DNA of 64,000 nt, taken from contig NZ_JAAOYM010000003.1 of the NCBI RefSeq assembly GCF_011761185.1, positions 204,382 to 268,381 on the forward strand, given 5' to 3'. The notes below the pieces were generated by a model. The model was given only the letters and a program-made list of their open reading frames with translations, was not told the DNA's origin and made no database searches. Shown here piece by piece: positions 15,860 to 24,771 of the stretch; within the stretch, counting starts at the first letter, position 1, and every line of letters begins with the position of its first letter. The position numbers and the translations under genes were made by a program. The stretch comes from Saccharomonospora amisosensis (GTDB lineage: Bacteria > Actinomycetota > Actinomycetes > Mycobacteriales > Pseudonocardiaceae).

Positions 15860-15873
15860 TTACCGGCCAGTAG
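15860..15873 (+). promoter_or_regulatory. Candidate TetR operator, fadE5 site 2
   Basis: TTACCGGCCAGTAG lies 25 bp centre to centre from site 1 and differs by one base from the fabG4/fadA2 site TTACTGGCCAGTAG. It begins 55 bases before the fadE5 ATG. Confidence 0.68.
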
Positions 15874-15914
15874 GGCAGTGATGTCCGCCGAACTACCCCG
15901 TACGGAGTGACGAC

Positions 15915-17759
15915 ATGGGCCACTACAAGAGCAACGTCCGAGACCTGGAGTTCAACCTCTTCGAGGTGCTCGGCGTGCAGGAGCGTCTCGGCAAGGGCGT
16001 GCTGGCGGAGTCGGACGCCGACACCGCGCGCGGCGTGCTGACCGAGCTCAACAACCTGGCCGTCGGCCCGCTGGCCGAGTCGTTCGTCGACGCCGACCGC
16101 AACCCACCGGTCTACGACCCGAAGACCTTCTCCGCGACCCTGCCGGAGTCGTTCAAGAAGAGCTACCAGGCGCTGTGGGACGGCGAGTGGTGGCGGATCG
16201 GCCTCACCAACGAGCTCGGCGGCTTCGGCCTGCCTCCCACCGTGCAGTGGGCCGCCTCCGAGCTGATCCTTGGCGCGAACCCGGCGCTGTTCATGTACAT
16301 GGCGGGCCCGAACTTCGCGATGATCCTCGACAAGAACGGCACCGAGGAGCAGAAGCGCTGGGCCCGCATCATGATCGAGCGCGCGTGGGGCGCGACGATG
16401 GTGCTGACCGAGCCGGACGCGGGCTCCGATGTCGGCGCGGGCCGCACCAAGGCGGTGTTGCAGGAGGACGGTTCCTGGCACCTCGACGGCGTCAAGCGGT
16501 TCATCACCTCCGCCGACCAGGACATGACCGAGAACATCATGCACCTGGCGCTCGCCCGCCCCGAGGGTCCCGGCATCGAGCCGAAGCCCGGCACCAAGGG
16601 GCTGTCGCTGTTCCTGGTGCCGAAGTTCCACTTCGACACCGAGACCGGCGAACTCGGTGAGCGCAACGGCGCCTTCGTCACCAACGTCGAGCACAAGATG
16701 GGCCTGAAGGTCTCCACCACCTGCGAGCTGACCTTCGGCCAGCACGGAACGCCCGCTAAGGGCTGGCTGCTGGGCGAGGTGCATGACGGCATCGCACAGA
16801 TGTTCCAGGTGATCGAGTACGCCAGGATGATGGTCGGTACCAAGGCCATCGCGACGCTGTCCACCGGCTACCTCAACGCGCTGGAGTACGCCAAGGAGCG
16901 GGTACAGGGCGCCGACCTCACGCAGATGCTGGACAAGACCGCGCCTCGCGTGACGATCACCCACCACCCCGATGTGCGCCGGTCGCTGATGACGCAGAAG
17001 GCCTACGCGGAAGGCCTGCGTGCGGTGTACCTCTACACCGCGTCGTTGCAGGACCAGATCTGGACCGGTGAGGGTGACGAGGAGTCGCAGGAGCTGGCGG
17101 AGCGGGTCAACGACCTGCTACTGCCCATCGTCAAGGGCGTCGGCTCCGAGCGCGCCACCGAACAACTCGTGCAGTCACTGCAGACGCTCGGCGGCTCCGG
17201 GTTCCTGCAGGACTACCCGATCGAGCAGTACATCCGCGACTCCAAGATCGACTCGCTGTACGAGGGCACCACGGCCATCCAGTCGATGGACTTCTTCTTC
17301 CGCAAGATCGTCCGCGACAAGGGAAAGGCCCTCACCTACCTTGCCGGTGAGATCACGAAGTTCATCGAGTCCGAGGCGGGTAACGGCAGGCTGAAGAACG
17401 AGCGCGCGTTGCTCAAGCAGGCACTCGACGACGTGCAGGGCATGCTCGGCGCGATGATCGGCTACCTGACCGCGTCGCAGGACGACCCGAAGAGTGTCTA
17501 CAAGGTCGGGCAGCACACCGTGAGGCTGCTCATGTCCGCGGGTGATCTGCTCGTCGGGTGGCAACTGCTGCGGCAGGCCGAGGTGGCGATGACCAAGCTC
17601 GACGCCGACCCCGCCGCGAAGGATGTGCCGTTCTACCAGGGCAAGGTGGCCGTGGCGACGTTCTTCGCCAAGAACGTGCTGCCCGAACTCACCGCCCGCA
17701 GGGCCATCGTCGAGGCCGCCGACAACGACCTGATGGAGATCGACGAAGCGGCGTTCTGA
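15915..17759 (+). CDS. fadE5: Acyl-CoA dehydrogenase, FadE5-like long form
   Basis: A 614-residue protein, longer than typical 380-400-residue FadEs and matching the FadE5 type with an extra C-terminal helical domain. Order: N-terminal extension ([20 protein letters not shown]), helical domain ([20 protein letters not shown]), the FAD/substrate loop [20 protein letters not shown], then [34 protein letters not shown] with the likely catalytic Glu in YEGTTAIQ, and a C-terminal domain to AAF. It oxidises acyl-CoA to enoyl-CoA in beta-oxidation with FAD, passing electrons to ETF. Two operator-like palindromes precede it and recur near fabG4/fadA2, whose M. tuberculosis counterparts (Rv0242c, Rv0243) adjoin fadE5 (Rv0244c). 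Here they lie about 28 kb apart. Confidence 0.92.
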   Translation: MGHYKSNVRDLEFNLFEVLGVQERLGKGVLAESDADTARGVLTELNNLAVGPLAESFVDADRNPPVYDPKTFSATLPESFKKSYQALWDGEWWRIGLTNELGGFGLPPTVQWAASELILGANPALFMYMAGPNFAMILDKNGTEEQKRWARIMIERAWGATMVLTEPDAGSDVGAGRTKAVLQEDGSWHLDGVKRFITSADQDMTENIMHLALARPEGPGIEPKPGTKGLSLFLVPKFHFDTETGELGERNGAFVTNVEHKMGLKVSTTCELTFGQHGTPAKGWLLGEVHDGIAQMFQVIEYARMMVGTKAIATLSTGYLNALEYAKERVQGADLTQMLDKTAPRVTITHHPDVRRSLMTQKAYAEGLRAVYLYTASLQDQIWTGEGDEESQELAERVNDLLLPIVKGVGSERATEQLVQSLQTLGGSGFLQDYPIEQYIRDSKIDSLYEGTTAIQSMDFFFRKIVRDKGKALTYLAGEITKFIESEAGNGRLKNERALLKQALDDVQGMLGAMIGYLTASQDDPKSVYKVGQHTVRLLMSAGDLLVGWQLLRQAEVAMTKLDADPAAKDVPFYQGKVAVATFFAKNVLPELTARRAIVEAADNDLMEIDEAAF

Positions 17760-17772
17760 CGTCCGCGAACCG

Positions 17773-17818
17773 AATGCCGAGGCCGCCGGGGTTGGTCTAC
17801 CCCGGCGGCCTCGGCATT
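17773..17818 (+). terminator. Strong terminator after fadE5
   Basis: A perfect 19-bp inverted repeat (arms 17773-17791 and 17800-17818, beginning AATGCCGAGGCC and ending GGCCTCGGCATT) with an 8-nt loop, 14 bases after the fadE5 stop. It isolates fadE5 from the following small stress gene. Confidence 0.88.
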
Positions 17819-17888
17819 ATGGGAGTGATTACGGCCCCGCCGTCCGGGTAACCCGATCAGGTCGTTACCGGCGAACAGGAGTGAAGCA

Positions 17889-18164
17889 ATGGCTGTCACG
17901 GGGATAATTTCGGCGATCCTGATCGGGCTCATAATCGGCGCGCTCGCCCGGCTGGTTCTCCCCGGCAAGCAAGGGATCCCTATCTGGCTGACCATCCTTG
18001 TGGGGATCGGTGCGGCGTTCCTCGGCACCGCCATAGCTCGCGGACTCGGTTACGCGGACACAAGCGGCTGGGACTGGTTGGAGTTCCTGACCCAACTCGT
18101 CGTCGCGGCCATCGGGGTGTCGATAGCCGCTGGCGTCTACCCGAAGAAGAGCGTCCGAAGGTAG
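17889..18164 (+). CDS. GlsB/YeaQ/YmgE-family stress-response membrane protein
   Basis: A 91-residue protein with three membrane helices: IISAILIGLIIGALARLVLP, IWLTILVGIGAAFLGTAIA and FLTQLVVAAIGVSIAAGVY. The Gly-rich pattern GLIIGALARLVLPGKQ is the family's signature (transglycosylase-associated protein). AGGAG is 9 bases before the ATG. Relatives are induced by envelope or general stress; the molecular role is unknown. Single-gene unit with terminators on both sides. Confidence 0.9.
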   Translation: MAVTGIISAILIGLIIGALARLVLPGKQGIPIWLTILVGIGAAFLGTAIARGLGYADTSGWDWLEFLTQLVVAAIGVSIAAGVYPKKSVRR

Positions 18165-18175
18165 CTGGAACAGAC

Positions 18176-18209
18176 CGGTGGCGGAGGTGCCCACGCACCT
18201 CCGCCACCG
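18176..18209 (+). terminator. Terminator after the GlsB-family gene
   Basis: Stem GGTGGCGGAGGTG (18177-18189) pairs with CACCTCCGCCACC (18196-18208), extended by one C-G pair, with a 6-nt loop. It is followed by CGTTTT, a rare U-tract for this genome, 12 bases after the stop. Confidence 0.85.
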
Positions 18210-18230
18210 CGTTTTCGGACCTCAACGGAC

Positions 18231-18288
18231 GCAGAACTCGGGGGCTGGAGCGGGGGACTCGCGGGCGGGAGCGGGGGACTCGCGGGCG
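18231..18288. repeat. Short intergenic tandem repeat, REP-like (locus A)
   Basis: Two exact tandem copies of a 21-bp unit (18247-18267 and 18268-18288; core GGAGCGGGGGACTCGCGGG) are preceded by a degenerate copy beginning GCAGAACTCG. The same core and the same preceding degenerate copy occur at 26615-26650. Both lie just 3' of a leftward gene's stop codon. Confidence 0.8.
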
Positions 18289-18303
18289 GCGCGGACCCTC
18301 GGG

Positions 18304-18672
18304 TTACAGGTACAGGCCCGTGCCGTGCTCCGTTCGCTCGCTGGCGACCGCGTGGATGTCGCGCTCGCGCAGCACCAGGTAGGAGGTGCCCTGGACCTCG
18401 ACCTCCAGTTGCTCCTCCGCGTTGAACAGCACTCGGTCGCCGACCTTGACGTTGCGCACGTTGTTTCCCACGCCAAGCACGTTGCCCCACGAAAGGCGCC
18501 GCGCCACCTGCGCCGTCGCCGGAATCACGATGCCGCCAGTGCTGCGCCGCTCCCCGTCGTCCTGCGGGATGCGAACGAGCACCCGGTCGTGCAGCATCTG
18601 GATCTCGAGCTTCGCGTCCGTTTGCAGCGGACCGGCGTTGCCGGCGGTGTTGGGTTCTGACACGCGATTCAT
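18304..18672 (-). CDS. GroES-fold co-chaperonin-like protein (non-canonical Cpn10)
   Basis: A 122-residue protein from the ATG at 18672. The Cpn10 beta-barrel is clear: IQMLHDRVLVRIPQDDGERR, STGGIVIPATAQVARRLSWG, NVLGVGNNVRNVKVGDRVLF, then EVEVQGTSYLVLRERDIHAV. The mobile loop region (ERRSTGGIVIPATAQ) is present. Canonical GroES is about 97 residues and encoded with GroEL; this one has a 35-residue N-terminal extension and no GroEL neighbour, so it is a second, specialised paralogue. No Shine-Dalgarno is visible before ATG 18672 or GTG 18663, so the start is uncertain. Confidence 0.8.
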   Translation of the reverse strand: MNRVSEPNTAGNAGPLQTDAKLEIQMLHDRVLVRIPQDDGERRSTGGIVIPATAQVARRLSWGNVLGVGNNVRNVKVGDRVLFNAEEQLEVEVQGTSYLVLRERDIHAVASERTEHGTGLYL

Positions 18673-18716
18673 GCTACGTCGGCGAACTGGAGCACATCGC
18701 GCGGTGGCCACCGCGG

Positions 18717-20684
18717 CTACGCGCGCGAGTGCTCGGGGGAACCTGCCAGCATCAGCCGCAGGTTGTCGTCACCGTCGGGATCGAGCCGCACCGGCACTCC
18801 CCAGTCCTGCCTGGTGACCCGGCACACCGGGTGCTCGGCGCCCTCGTCGCAGCTCGCGGCCTGCGCCACCACGTGCAGCACGCCTTCCCTTGGTTTCTGG
18901 GCAAGCGTGATGGTGCGCGTGAGGTCGGTGCCGCTGCCACCGCCGTCGGCGATCAGGTCGGGAGGCGACGCGGTGACCTCGAGGCGAGTGGCCGGTCCGA
19001 ATCGGTCGTCCAGCTTCTCGCCCGGCGCGGGCACGAAGACGACGGAGAAGTCGAGTTCACCCGGTGCCAGCACGGTGGCAGGCCGGCGCACCTGGAGTTC
19101 CTCGCCTTCCACCTGGCCCGGCTCGGCTACCCCGAGCAGTCGTAGCCGGTGTGCCGCCGATTCGACCACCAGCATGCCGATGTCGGTGCTGGCGAACCCG
19201 GACGGTTCGGCCAGACCACTCATGAGCGTGGACACTTCGCCGCTGGCGGGGTCGTACCGGCGCACGGCTCCGTTGTAGGTGTCGGCAACCGCCACCGCGC
19301 CGTCCGGCAACACGGCCACGCCGAGTGGATGCTGCAACAGCGCCTGCCCGGCGTGCCCATCCCGGTGCCCGAAGGAGAACAGGTCACTGCCCACGGCGGT
19401 GTGCACGGTGTACTCGCCCTCACCATCGCCAGCGCCGTCCCGCTCCAGCCAGCGCAGCGCCGAGGTCTCCGCGTCGACCAGCCAGAGCCGGTCACCACGA
19501 GCCGCCAGCCCGGACGGCTGTGCGAGCAGCGCCTCGGCGGCGGGGCCGTCCCGCAACCCCTCCACCGTCGTGCCAGCCAAGCGGCGCACGTTCCGCCCAA
19601 CCGGGTCGAACAGGCTCAGCGTGTGGTTGCCCGCCATAGCGACCGCGACGCCGCCCGCCGCTTGCCACCACCGAACGTCCCACGGGCTGGTGAGCGCCAC
19701 TTCCAGCGCTGTACCGGTGTCCGCACCGTCGCGCCACTGCTGACCGGTGCCCGCGATCGTGGTGACGGCGCCGGTGCGCAGATCGACCCCGCGCAGCAGG
19801 TGATTGCCCGTGTCAGCGACCACCAGGTGGTAGCCCACCCGCTCGGCGACCTCTGTCGGCAGCAACGTCAGCCCCGACGGTTCGGCGAAGGCCGCCACGT
19901 CGAACGCGCCGTCGGCGTGACCACGCACCCCGCTGCCGAAGCGCCGTACCAGTGTTTCCGCGTCCGAGGCGAATTCCGCGATCGAATGCTGGGCGGTGTC
20001 GGCCACCAGCACCCGGCCCTCGGCGGTGACGACGGCCTTGGCGGGGAAGCGCAACCCGCTGCCTGGCCGCTGTCCGGTCTGCTCGGTCTGCTCGGTCTGC
20101 CCGGTGTCCCCAGCTTCGTCGGTCGGCTCGGCCTGCTGCCCGGAGCTCACGGCGCCGTCGCCAGAACCATCACCCTCCTCTGCTGCGCCCGACTCACCGT
20201 CTCGGCGCAGCGTGCCCTTCGCCTCGTGGATGCCGACCAGGTCGTTGAGAACCCGGCGCAGGGCCTCGGCGTGGCCCTCGCCCGCGGCGACGTGCACAAC
20301 GTAACCCTCCGGGTCCACCACGACGAGCGTCGGCCACGCCTTGACGGCGTACTGCTGCCACGTCGTCATGTCCGGGTCGTTGAGAACCGGATGCCGCACG
20401 CCGTAGCGCTCGACGGCCGCGCGAATCGCATCCTGCTCGCCCTCGTGGGAGAACTTCGGCGAGTGCACACCGATGGTGACGAGCACGTCGCGGAACTCGT
20501 CCTCGATCGGACGCAGCTCATCGAGCACATGCAGGCAGTTGATGCAGCCGGAGGTGAAGAAGTCGAGCAACACGATTCGGCCGCGCAGCGACGACAGCTC
20601 GATGCCCTTACCGTCCGTGTTCAACCAGCGGTCACCGGTCAGCTCCGGTGCGCGTACGCGCGATTGTGTATTCAGTGCGCTCAC
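18717..20684 (-). CDS. Thioredoxin-domain NHL-repeat protein (NHLRC2-like)
   Basis: About 655 residues from the GTG at 20684; an ATG at 20735 is possible, but the conserved region begins RVRAPELTGDRWLNTDGKGI. The N-terminal TlpA/thioredoxin domain (to about 165) has IVLLDFFTSGCINCLHVLDE with a CINC redox motif, and AVKAWPTLVVVDPEGYVVHV with the cis-Pro. An acidic linker follows, then repeated NHL-type beta-propeller blades (GSGLRFPAKAVVTAEGRVLV, HPLGVAVLPDGAVAVADTYN, GLAEPSGFASTDIGMLVVES) and a C-terminal beta domain. This is the human NHLRC2 architecture. There is no signal peptide, so it should be cytosolic. It probably handles thiol redox on a bound partner; no pathway is assigned. Confidence 0.85.
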   Translation of the reverse strand: MSALNTQSRVRAPELTGDRWLNTDGKGIELSSLRGRIVLLDFFTSGCINCLHVLDELRPIEDEFRDVLVTIGVHSPKFSHEGEQDAIRAAVERYGVRHPVLNDPDMTTWQQYAVKAWPTLVVVDPEGYVVHVAAGEGHAEALRRVLNDLVGIHEAKGTLRRDGESGAAEEGDGSGDGAVSSGQQAEPTDEAGDTGQTEQTEQTGQRPGSGLRFPAKAVVTAEGRVLVADTAQHSIAEFASDAETLVRRFGSGVRGHADGAFDVAAFAEPSGLTLLPTEVAERVGYHLVVADTGNHLLRGVDLRTGAVTTIAGTGQQWRDGADTGTALEVALTSPWDVRWWQAAGGVAVAMAGNHTLSLFDPVGRNVRRLAGTTVEGLRDGPAAEALLAQPSGLAARGDRLWLVDAETSALRWLERDGAGDGEGEYTVHTAVGSDLFSFGHRDGHAGQALLQHPLGVAVLPDGAVAVADTYNGAVRRYDPASGEVSTLMSGLAEPSGFASTDIGMLVVESAAHRLRLLGVAEPGQVEGEELQVRRPATVLAPGELDFSVVFVPAPGEKLDDRFGPATRLEVTASPPDLIADGGGSGTDLTRTITLAQKPREGVLHVVAQAASCDEGAEHPVCRVTRQDWGVPVRLDPDGDDNLRLMLAGSPEHSRA

Positions 20685-20759
20685 GGTTCTAGTGAACGCG
20701 ACTCCTGCCACGCTGCGTCCTAGCGGGGCCGTCATGCCACCCGGAAGGGCGATCCGGTG

Positions 20760-20939
20760 TCACTTGTCAGCGGCTGTCCGGGTTGGCCCGCCCGCGGGCT
20801 CGGTAAGGGTGACCGTTGGAGCCCTTGTACCGGTCTGCCAAAGCTTCAGCGTGGCCGGTGCCTGCTGCTTCTCTTCCGCGCAAGCGCTGGCCGACCCGGC
20901 AAGGAGCAGTGCGGCGACGATCGAGGCGGCGAGTCTCAT
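20760..20939 (-). CDS. Small putative lipoprotein (59 residues)
   Basis: A short frame starts MRLAASIVAALLLAGSASAC, a classical export signal with a Cys at residue 20 that may be lipidated, although the -3 residue is Ala, so the lipobox is weak. The mature part, EEKQQAPATLKLWQTGTRAP then TVTLTEPAGGPTRTAADK, is too short for a domain and may be a truncated larger lipoprotein. It lies between the SRPBCC gene and the thioredoxin-NHL gene on the same strand, 25-75 bases before the latter depending on start choice. Confidence 0.5.
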   Translation of the reverse strand: MRLAASIVAALLLAGSASACAEEKQQAPATLKLWQTGTRAPTVTLTEPAGGPTRTAADK

Positions 20940-21005
20940 GAGGTGCCCGTGCTCTGGCTAGGGGATTGTCACGACACCTCCCCATCGCCACCCGGCGTCG
21001 CCACG

Positions 21006-21479
21006 TTACGACTCGACGCGTTCCTTGAGCCCGCGCAGCGTCGCGGCGATGTTGCGTTCGTTGGCCGACGCCCTGTCCCGCACGCCGCTGATCGGGCCGG
21101 TGAGGGTGCGCAACCAGCCTGCCCTGCGATCCCAGGTGCTCTCGGTGACCAGGCAACCGTTGTCGGTCTGCTCGATGTCGTACTGCCACCGGGAAATGGC
21201 CAGCGGACCCGCCGAAACGTCGAAGGCGAATCGCTTGCCATCCTCGGCGTCGGTGATGGTGGCGACAGTGCTCCACCTGCGCGGCCCGTTGCGGTTGTAA
21301 CCCCGGAACCGGGCACCCGGCCACGCACTCCGGACCTGGCCGAGCCACTTGTAACCGGAGTACTCGCCTGACAGTTCGGCAAGCACACCCGGATCGTTGA
21401 GTAGTTCGTAGACCTTCTCGGCGGGAGCTTGGATCTCGATCTGGCCGGTGGCGTCGGGGGAGGTGCTTTCGACTGGCAT
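21006..21479 (-). CDS. SRPBCC-fold (START/polyketide cyclase-like) protein
   Basis: A 157-residue protein from the ATG at 21479. It begins with the family's IEIQAPAEKVYELLNDPGVL, then SGYKWLGQVRSAWPGARFRG, WSTVATITDAEDGKRFAFDV, the RWQYDIEQTDNGCLVTESTW strand and the long C-terminal helix NERNIAATLRGLKERVES. The Bet v1-like fold binds hydrophobic ligands; this subfamily's role is unknown. It lies on the same strand as the downstream small lipoprotein gene. Confidence 0.87.
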   Translation of the reverse strand: MPVESTSPDATGQIEIQAPAEKVYELLNDPGVLAELSGEYSGYKWLGQVRSAWPGARFRGYNRNGPRRWSTVATITDAEDGKRFAFDVSAGPLAISRWQYDIEQTDNGCLVTESTWDRRAGWLRTLTGPISGVRDRASANERNIAATLRGLKERVES

Positions 21480-21509
21480 GGCGGCGATCCTAACCACCGC
21501 TAATCGCCG

Positions 21510-23879
21510 TTAACTACCGTTTCGTCGCAGGGTTCTCGTCATACCCGCGGCAACGGTGGTCGCCAGCACCCAACCCATGGCGGTGAACCCTGTGGACACC
21601 CATTTGTCCACACCGCCCATGTACCAGCGGCCCTTGTTGCCGAAGTCCGCGATCGGCACGAGCAGGTCCACCGTGTACAGCACGGGGTTCCACTCCAGCC
21701 CGGTGTCGTCGGTGTTCACGGCACAGCGGTCACCCGCGACCGCGAACCGTTCGGTGTCGAGCGTGCAGTCGTCTTCGCCCAGCCCGAACCACACGCTCCC
21801 CGCGACCAGAAGCAGGAACAGCCACGCCAGCGCGCGCACAGGACGGTAGCCGTACCCGACCATCCAGCGTTGCAGCCAGCTCCACAGCCGCACCCCACCG
21901 CCGAGAAAACGGTAGCCGCGCGCAAGTGACTCGTAGCGAAACTGCTGCTTCTTCAGCAGCACCGTGTCCGCGTGTTCCTCGTTGCCGCAGGCCCGCAGCA
22001 TCGCGGCGAACTGGTCGTAAGGCCCCGGCCGGTAGCCGCGGATGGCGTCGCGCAACAGCGTCAACCGCTCGTCGACGGCTCGGTCGTCGCGAAGCCCGAT
22101 GGGAGTGCCGAGCGCGTCGTAGCGGAAGTCCTCCAACTCGATGCCGCCCGTGGACCGCCACAACTCGACGGTGTCGCTCAACGTCGCACACCGCGCGCCC
22201 CGCAGCAGCACACTGCCCTGCGGCGGGATGGCAGGTCGCAGCGCGAACTCGTCGACGGCGCAGTCGCTCGCATCGAGCGCGATCTGATGCTGCGGCAGGC
22301 TGTGCAGGTGAGCGCCGGTCAGGTCGATGCGCCTGCTCACCGACGCGCCGTCCAGCGTGACACCACCCGTCGCCACGAACGGCCGATCGCGGTTGGCGAT
22401 CAGCTGCACGCTCCTTGCCACCCGCACCGAACGCAGATCCACCGACCAGCTACCTGGCTCGGTGAACTCCGGTTGCGACGCGGCCGAGCCACGCAGGTTG
22501 ATGCTCCCGCCGACGGTCATGCCCTGCAGCCGCACCGTCCCTGCGATCTCGCAGTCGGTGAGCATCAGGTTGCCCGAAACGCTGCTGCGGCGTGCGGAGA
22601 TCGCATCCCGCTGCGGGTGCGCGAACTTGCCTCCCCTGATGAACAGGTTGCCGCGAACGGTCACGTCGGCGAGCCGGAACTGGCCCTCGGTACGCAGCCC
22701 GCTGCCGTCGATGTCACCGTTGATCTCACTGCCGTCGAGGTGGATGGCGCGGTCGTGGTAGGGCGGTGTCTTGCCGCGGAGCACGCGGACGCTTGCGCCC
22801 GCGAGCCGCAACGAGCCGCCGAGGTGTGCGTTGACCATCCGCAGCGTGCCGGTCACCTCGAGCTGGTCGCTCAACTCGATGTTGCCCTCCACCTGCATCC
22901 GGTCGGCGATGAGTGCGGGGCGCGGGTCGACGTACCAGTCGCCGGTCTTCCACGCGTCCACCACGATGTCGCCGGTCTGGTCGACTTCCAGCTTGGCGCC
23001 ACGGAACACGATGTCACCGGCGACCTTGAGGCTCGGCATGAACAGCATGCCCTTGGCGCTGAACCGCCTTCGGCCGGAGCGGGGACCGTAGTTGTCCACT
23101 TCGCACAGCAGGCTGCCGCCGACCTGCAGCCCGTTGCCGTTGAGCGCGAAGCCGTCCTTGTTGCGCAGCGTCGCGCCGGAGAAGTTGACGTTGCCGCCCG
23201 ACCGCAGCCCGGGGATGCGTACCTCGCCAATTGCCTCCAACCGGTAGGCCAGCAGCGCCCCGGTGATCACCAGGCGATCGGCCTGCACCGCCTTCCCTCG
23301 CGGATGCACGATCCGGCTCCTGGTAAGCACCACCGAACCCTCGATGACGGCATCGGTGAGGTTCACCGCAGCGTCCGGAAGCCCGCGCTCGGCGTCCTCC
23401 GCCCTGCGCACGGTCGTCTCGCTGTCCGGGCGCCCCGAATCCACCTCGACGACGCTGCGGATCAAACGGACGTCGTTGCGGCTGCGAAAGTTGCGGGCCT
23501 TCAGGCCGGGAAGCCAGCACTTTCGAAAGACGAGGCCGAGCAGGTTGGCCTCGCGCACGTCCGGCGGCTGCTCGAACCGACATCGCTCGAACCGGAACAG
23601 GTAGCCCAGCTCAGCGGCGCGCAGGTCGAGCTTGCCGGTGATGTAGGCGTCCTCCACCTGCACGATCGGCGCGTTGGTCGCCTGCTTGCGCCAGCGCAAC
23701 AGGCCACCGCTGCCCGGTTCGAGGAACGGGCGCAACAGGTCGGCGGCCTTGACCTCGTAACCGCGGTCCGGGTCGGGCGCGAACGGATCGAACGGAGGGC
23801 GCTGCTGCCCCTCCTCACCGTCCGAAGGCAGCTCGTTCCCGCCGCCCGCATCGCGAACAGGCCGGCGAAACGTGGGCAC
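21510..23879 (-). CDS. Large beta-helix repeat membrane protein (bactofilin/pentapeptide-like stacking)
   Basis: 789 residues from the GTG at 23879, preceded by GGAGGAGAAGCG; an ATG 48 bases upstream is less likely. Residues about 60-590 are a long run of short repeated strands: DAYITGKLDLRAAELGYLFR, VNLTDAVIEGSVVLTRSRIV, SGGNVNFSGATLRNKDGFAL, IHLDGSEINGDIDGSGLRTE, VTLDGASVSRRIDLTGAHLH. These alternate L/V/I with G/D/N in the manner of a parallel beta-helix. Then come a helical region (LLRDAIRGYRPGPYDQFAAM) and two membrane helices (ALAWLFLLLVAGSVWFGL; TGFTAMGWVLATTVAAGM) flanking an extracellular loop with two Cys (DDCTLDTERF, GDRCAVN). Some databases call relatives membrane-associated oxidoreductases without evidence; I see no cofactor motif. 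Likely a cytosolic scaffold on the membrane (inference). Confidence 0.75.
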   Translation of the reverse strand: MPTFRRPVRDAGGGNELPSDGEEGQQRPPFDPFAPDPDRGYEVKAADLLRPFLEPGSGGLLRWRKQATNAPIVQVEDAYITGKLDLRAAELGYLFRFERCRFEQPPDVREANLLGLVFRKCWLPGLKARNFRSRNDVRLIRSVVEVDSGRPDSETTVRRAEDAERGLPDAAVNLTDAVIEGSVVLTRSRIVHPRGKAVQADRLVITGALLAYRLEAIGEVRIPGLRSGGNVNFSGATLRNKDGFALNGNGLQVGGSLLCEVDNYGPRSGRRRFSAKGMLFMPSLKVAGDIVFRGAKLEVDQTGDIVVDAWKTGDWYVDPRPALIADRMQVEGNIELSDQLEVTGTLRMVNAHLGGSLRLAGASVRVLRGKTPPYHDRAIHLDGSEINGDIDGSGLRTEGQFRLADVTVRGNLFIRGGKFAHPQRDAISARRSSVSGNLMLTDCEIAGTVRLQGMTVGGSINLRGSAASQPEFTEPGSWSVDLRSVRVARSVQLIANRDRPFVATGGVTLDGASVSRRIDLTGAHLHSLPQHQIALDASDCAVDEFALRPAIPPQGSVLLRGARCATLSDTVELWRSTGGIELEDFRYDALGTPIGLRDDRAVDERLTLLRDAIRGYRPGPYDQFAAMLRACGNEEHADTVLLKKQQFRYESLARGYRFLGGGVRLWSWLQRWMVGYGYRPVRALAWLFLLLVAGSVWFGLGEDDCTLDTERFAVAGDRCAVNTDDTGLEWNPVLYTVDLLVPIADFGNKGRWYMGGVDKWVSTGFTAMGWVLATTVAAGMTRTLRRNGS

Positions 23880-24015
23880 CGCTTCTCCTCCCCCTAGGCG
23901 TCGGTGCTGGGCTCCCCCTGCACCCACGAAGCCGATCCTGTCAGATACCGGCCAAGTGCTTGCTGGAGTAGCCCGGGTAGTACGACGGTTCGCTACCGCC
24001 CCCCGGTTCCGTCCG

Positions 24016-24771
24016 CTACTCGTTCACGTGTACCGGATTGAGCACCCGGGAAAGGAAAGACCTGGTGCGTTCCTCCCTCGGGTCGCCGATCACCTGCGCG
24101 GGAGGTCCTTCCTCCACGACGGCTCCGTCGTCCATGAACAGCACCTTGTCAGCCACCTCGCGGGCGAACTGCATCTCGTGGGTCACCACGAGCATGGTCA
24201 TGCCCTCCTCGGCCAACTGCCGCATCACGGCAAGTACGTCGCCGACCAGTTCGGGGTCGAGTGCCGAGGTCGGTTCGTCGAACAACATCACGGCGGGGTC
24301 CATGGAAAGCGCCCGCGCGATCGCCACCCGCTGCTGCTGCCCGCCGGAAAGCTGCGCGGGCATCGAACGCTCCTTCTCCGCCAACCCCACCTTGGCCAGG
24401 TTCTCCCGCGCGATGCGGTCGGCCTCCGCCTTGTCCCGCTTCAGCACCTTGCGTTGCGCCACCGTCAGGTTCTCCAACACCGAGAGGTGCCCGAACAGGT
24501 TGAAGCCCTGGAAGACCATCCCGATGCCACGCCGGGCCCTGTCGATGTCGATGTCGGGATCGGTCAGCTCGTAACCGTTCACCACGACCGTGCCGGAGTT
24601 GGGTTCCTCCAGCAGGTTCACGCACCGCAGCAGAGTCGACTTTCCCGAACCGGACGGGCCGATGACGCACACGACCTCGCCCCTGCGCACGCTCATGTCG
24701 ATGCCCTTGAGCACCCGCAGTGCACCGAACGACTTGTGCAGGTCGCGGACCTCGACGATCACGTCGCTCAT
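24016..24771 (-). CDS. Polar amino acid ABC transporter, ATP-binding protein (GlnQ type)
   Basis: 251 residues. Walker A is GPSGSGKS at 38-45, the Q-loop is [18 protein letters not shown], the signature is [16 protein letters not shown], Walker B is [17 protein letters not shown], and the switch His is in [14 protein letters not shown]. This exact spelling is typical of glutamine/glutamate/polar amino acid importers. It powers import with the permease and binding protein encoded just upstream. The start ATG overlaps the permease stop (ATGA). A longer in-frame reading up to 25308 is antisense-like sequence and rejected. Confidence 0.95.
   Translation of the reverse strand: MSDVIVEVRDLHKSFGALRVLKGIDMSVRRGEVVCVIGPSGSGKSTLLRCVNLLEEPNSGTVVVNGYELTDPDIDIDRARRGIGMVFQGFNLFGHLSVLENLTVAQRKVLKRDKAEADRIARENLAKVGLAEKERSMPAQLSGGQQQRVAIARALSMDPAVMLFDEPTSALDPELVGDVLAVMRQLAEEGMTMLVVTHEMQFAREVADKVLFMDDGAVVEEGPPAQVIGDPREERTRSFLSRVLNPVHVNE

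Noticed and set aside
21972..23897. A 641-residue plus-strand frame opposite the beta-helix gene
   Set aside because: The minus-strand protein has clear repeats and membrane helices; the plus-strand translation is Arg/His/Gln-rich shadow sequence.
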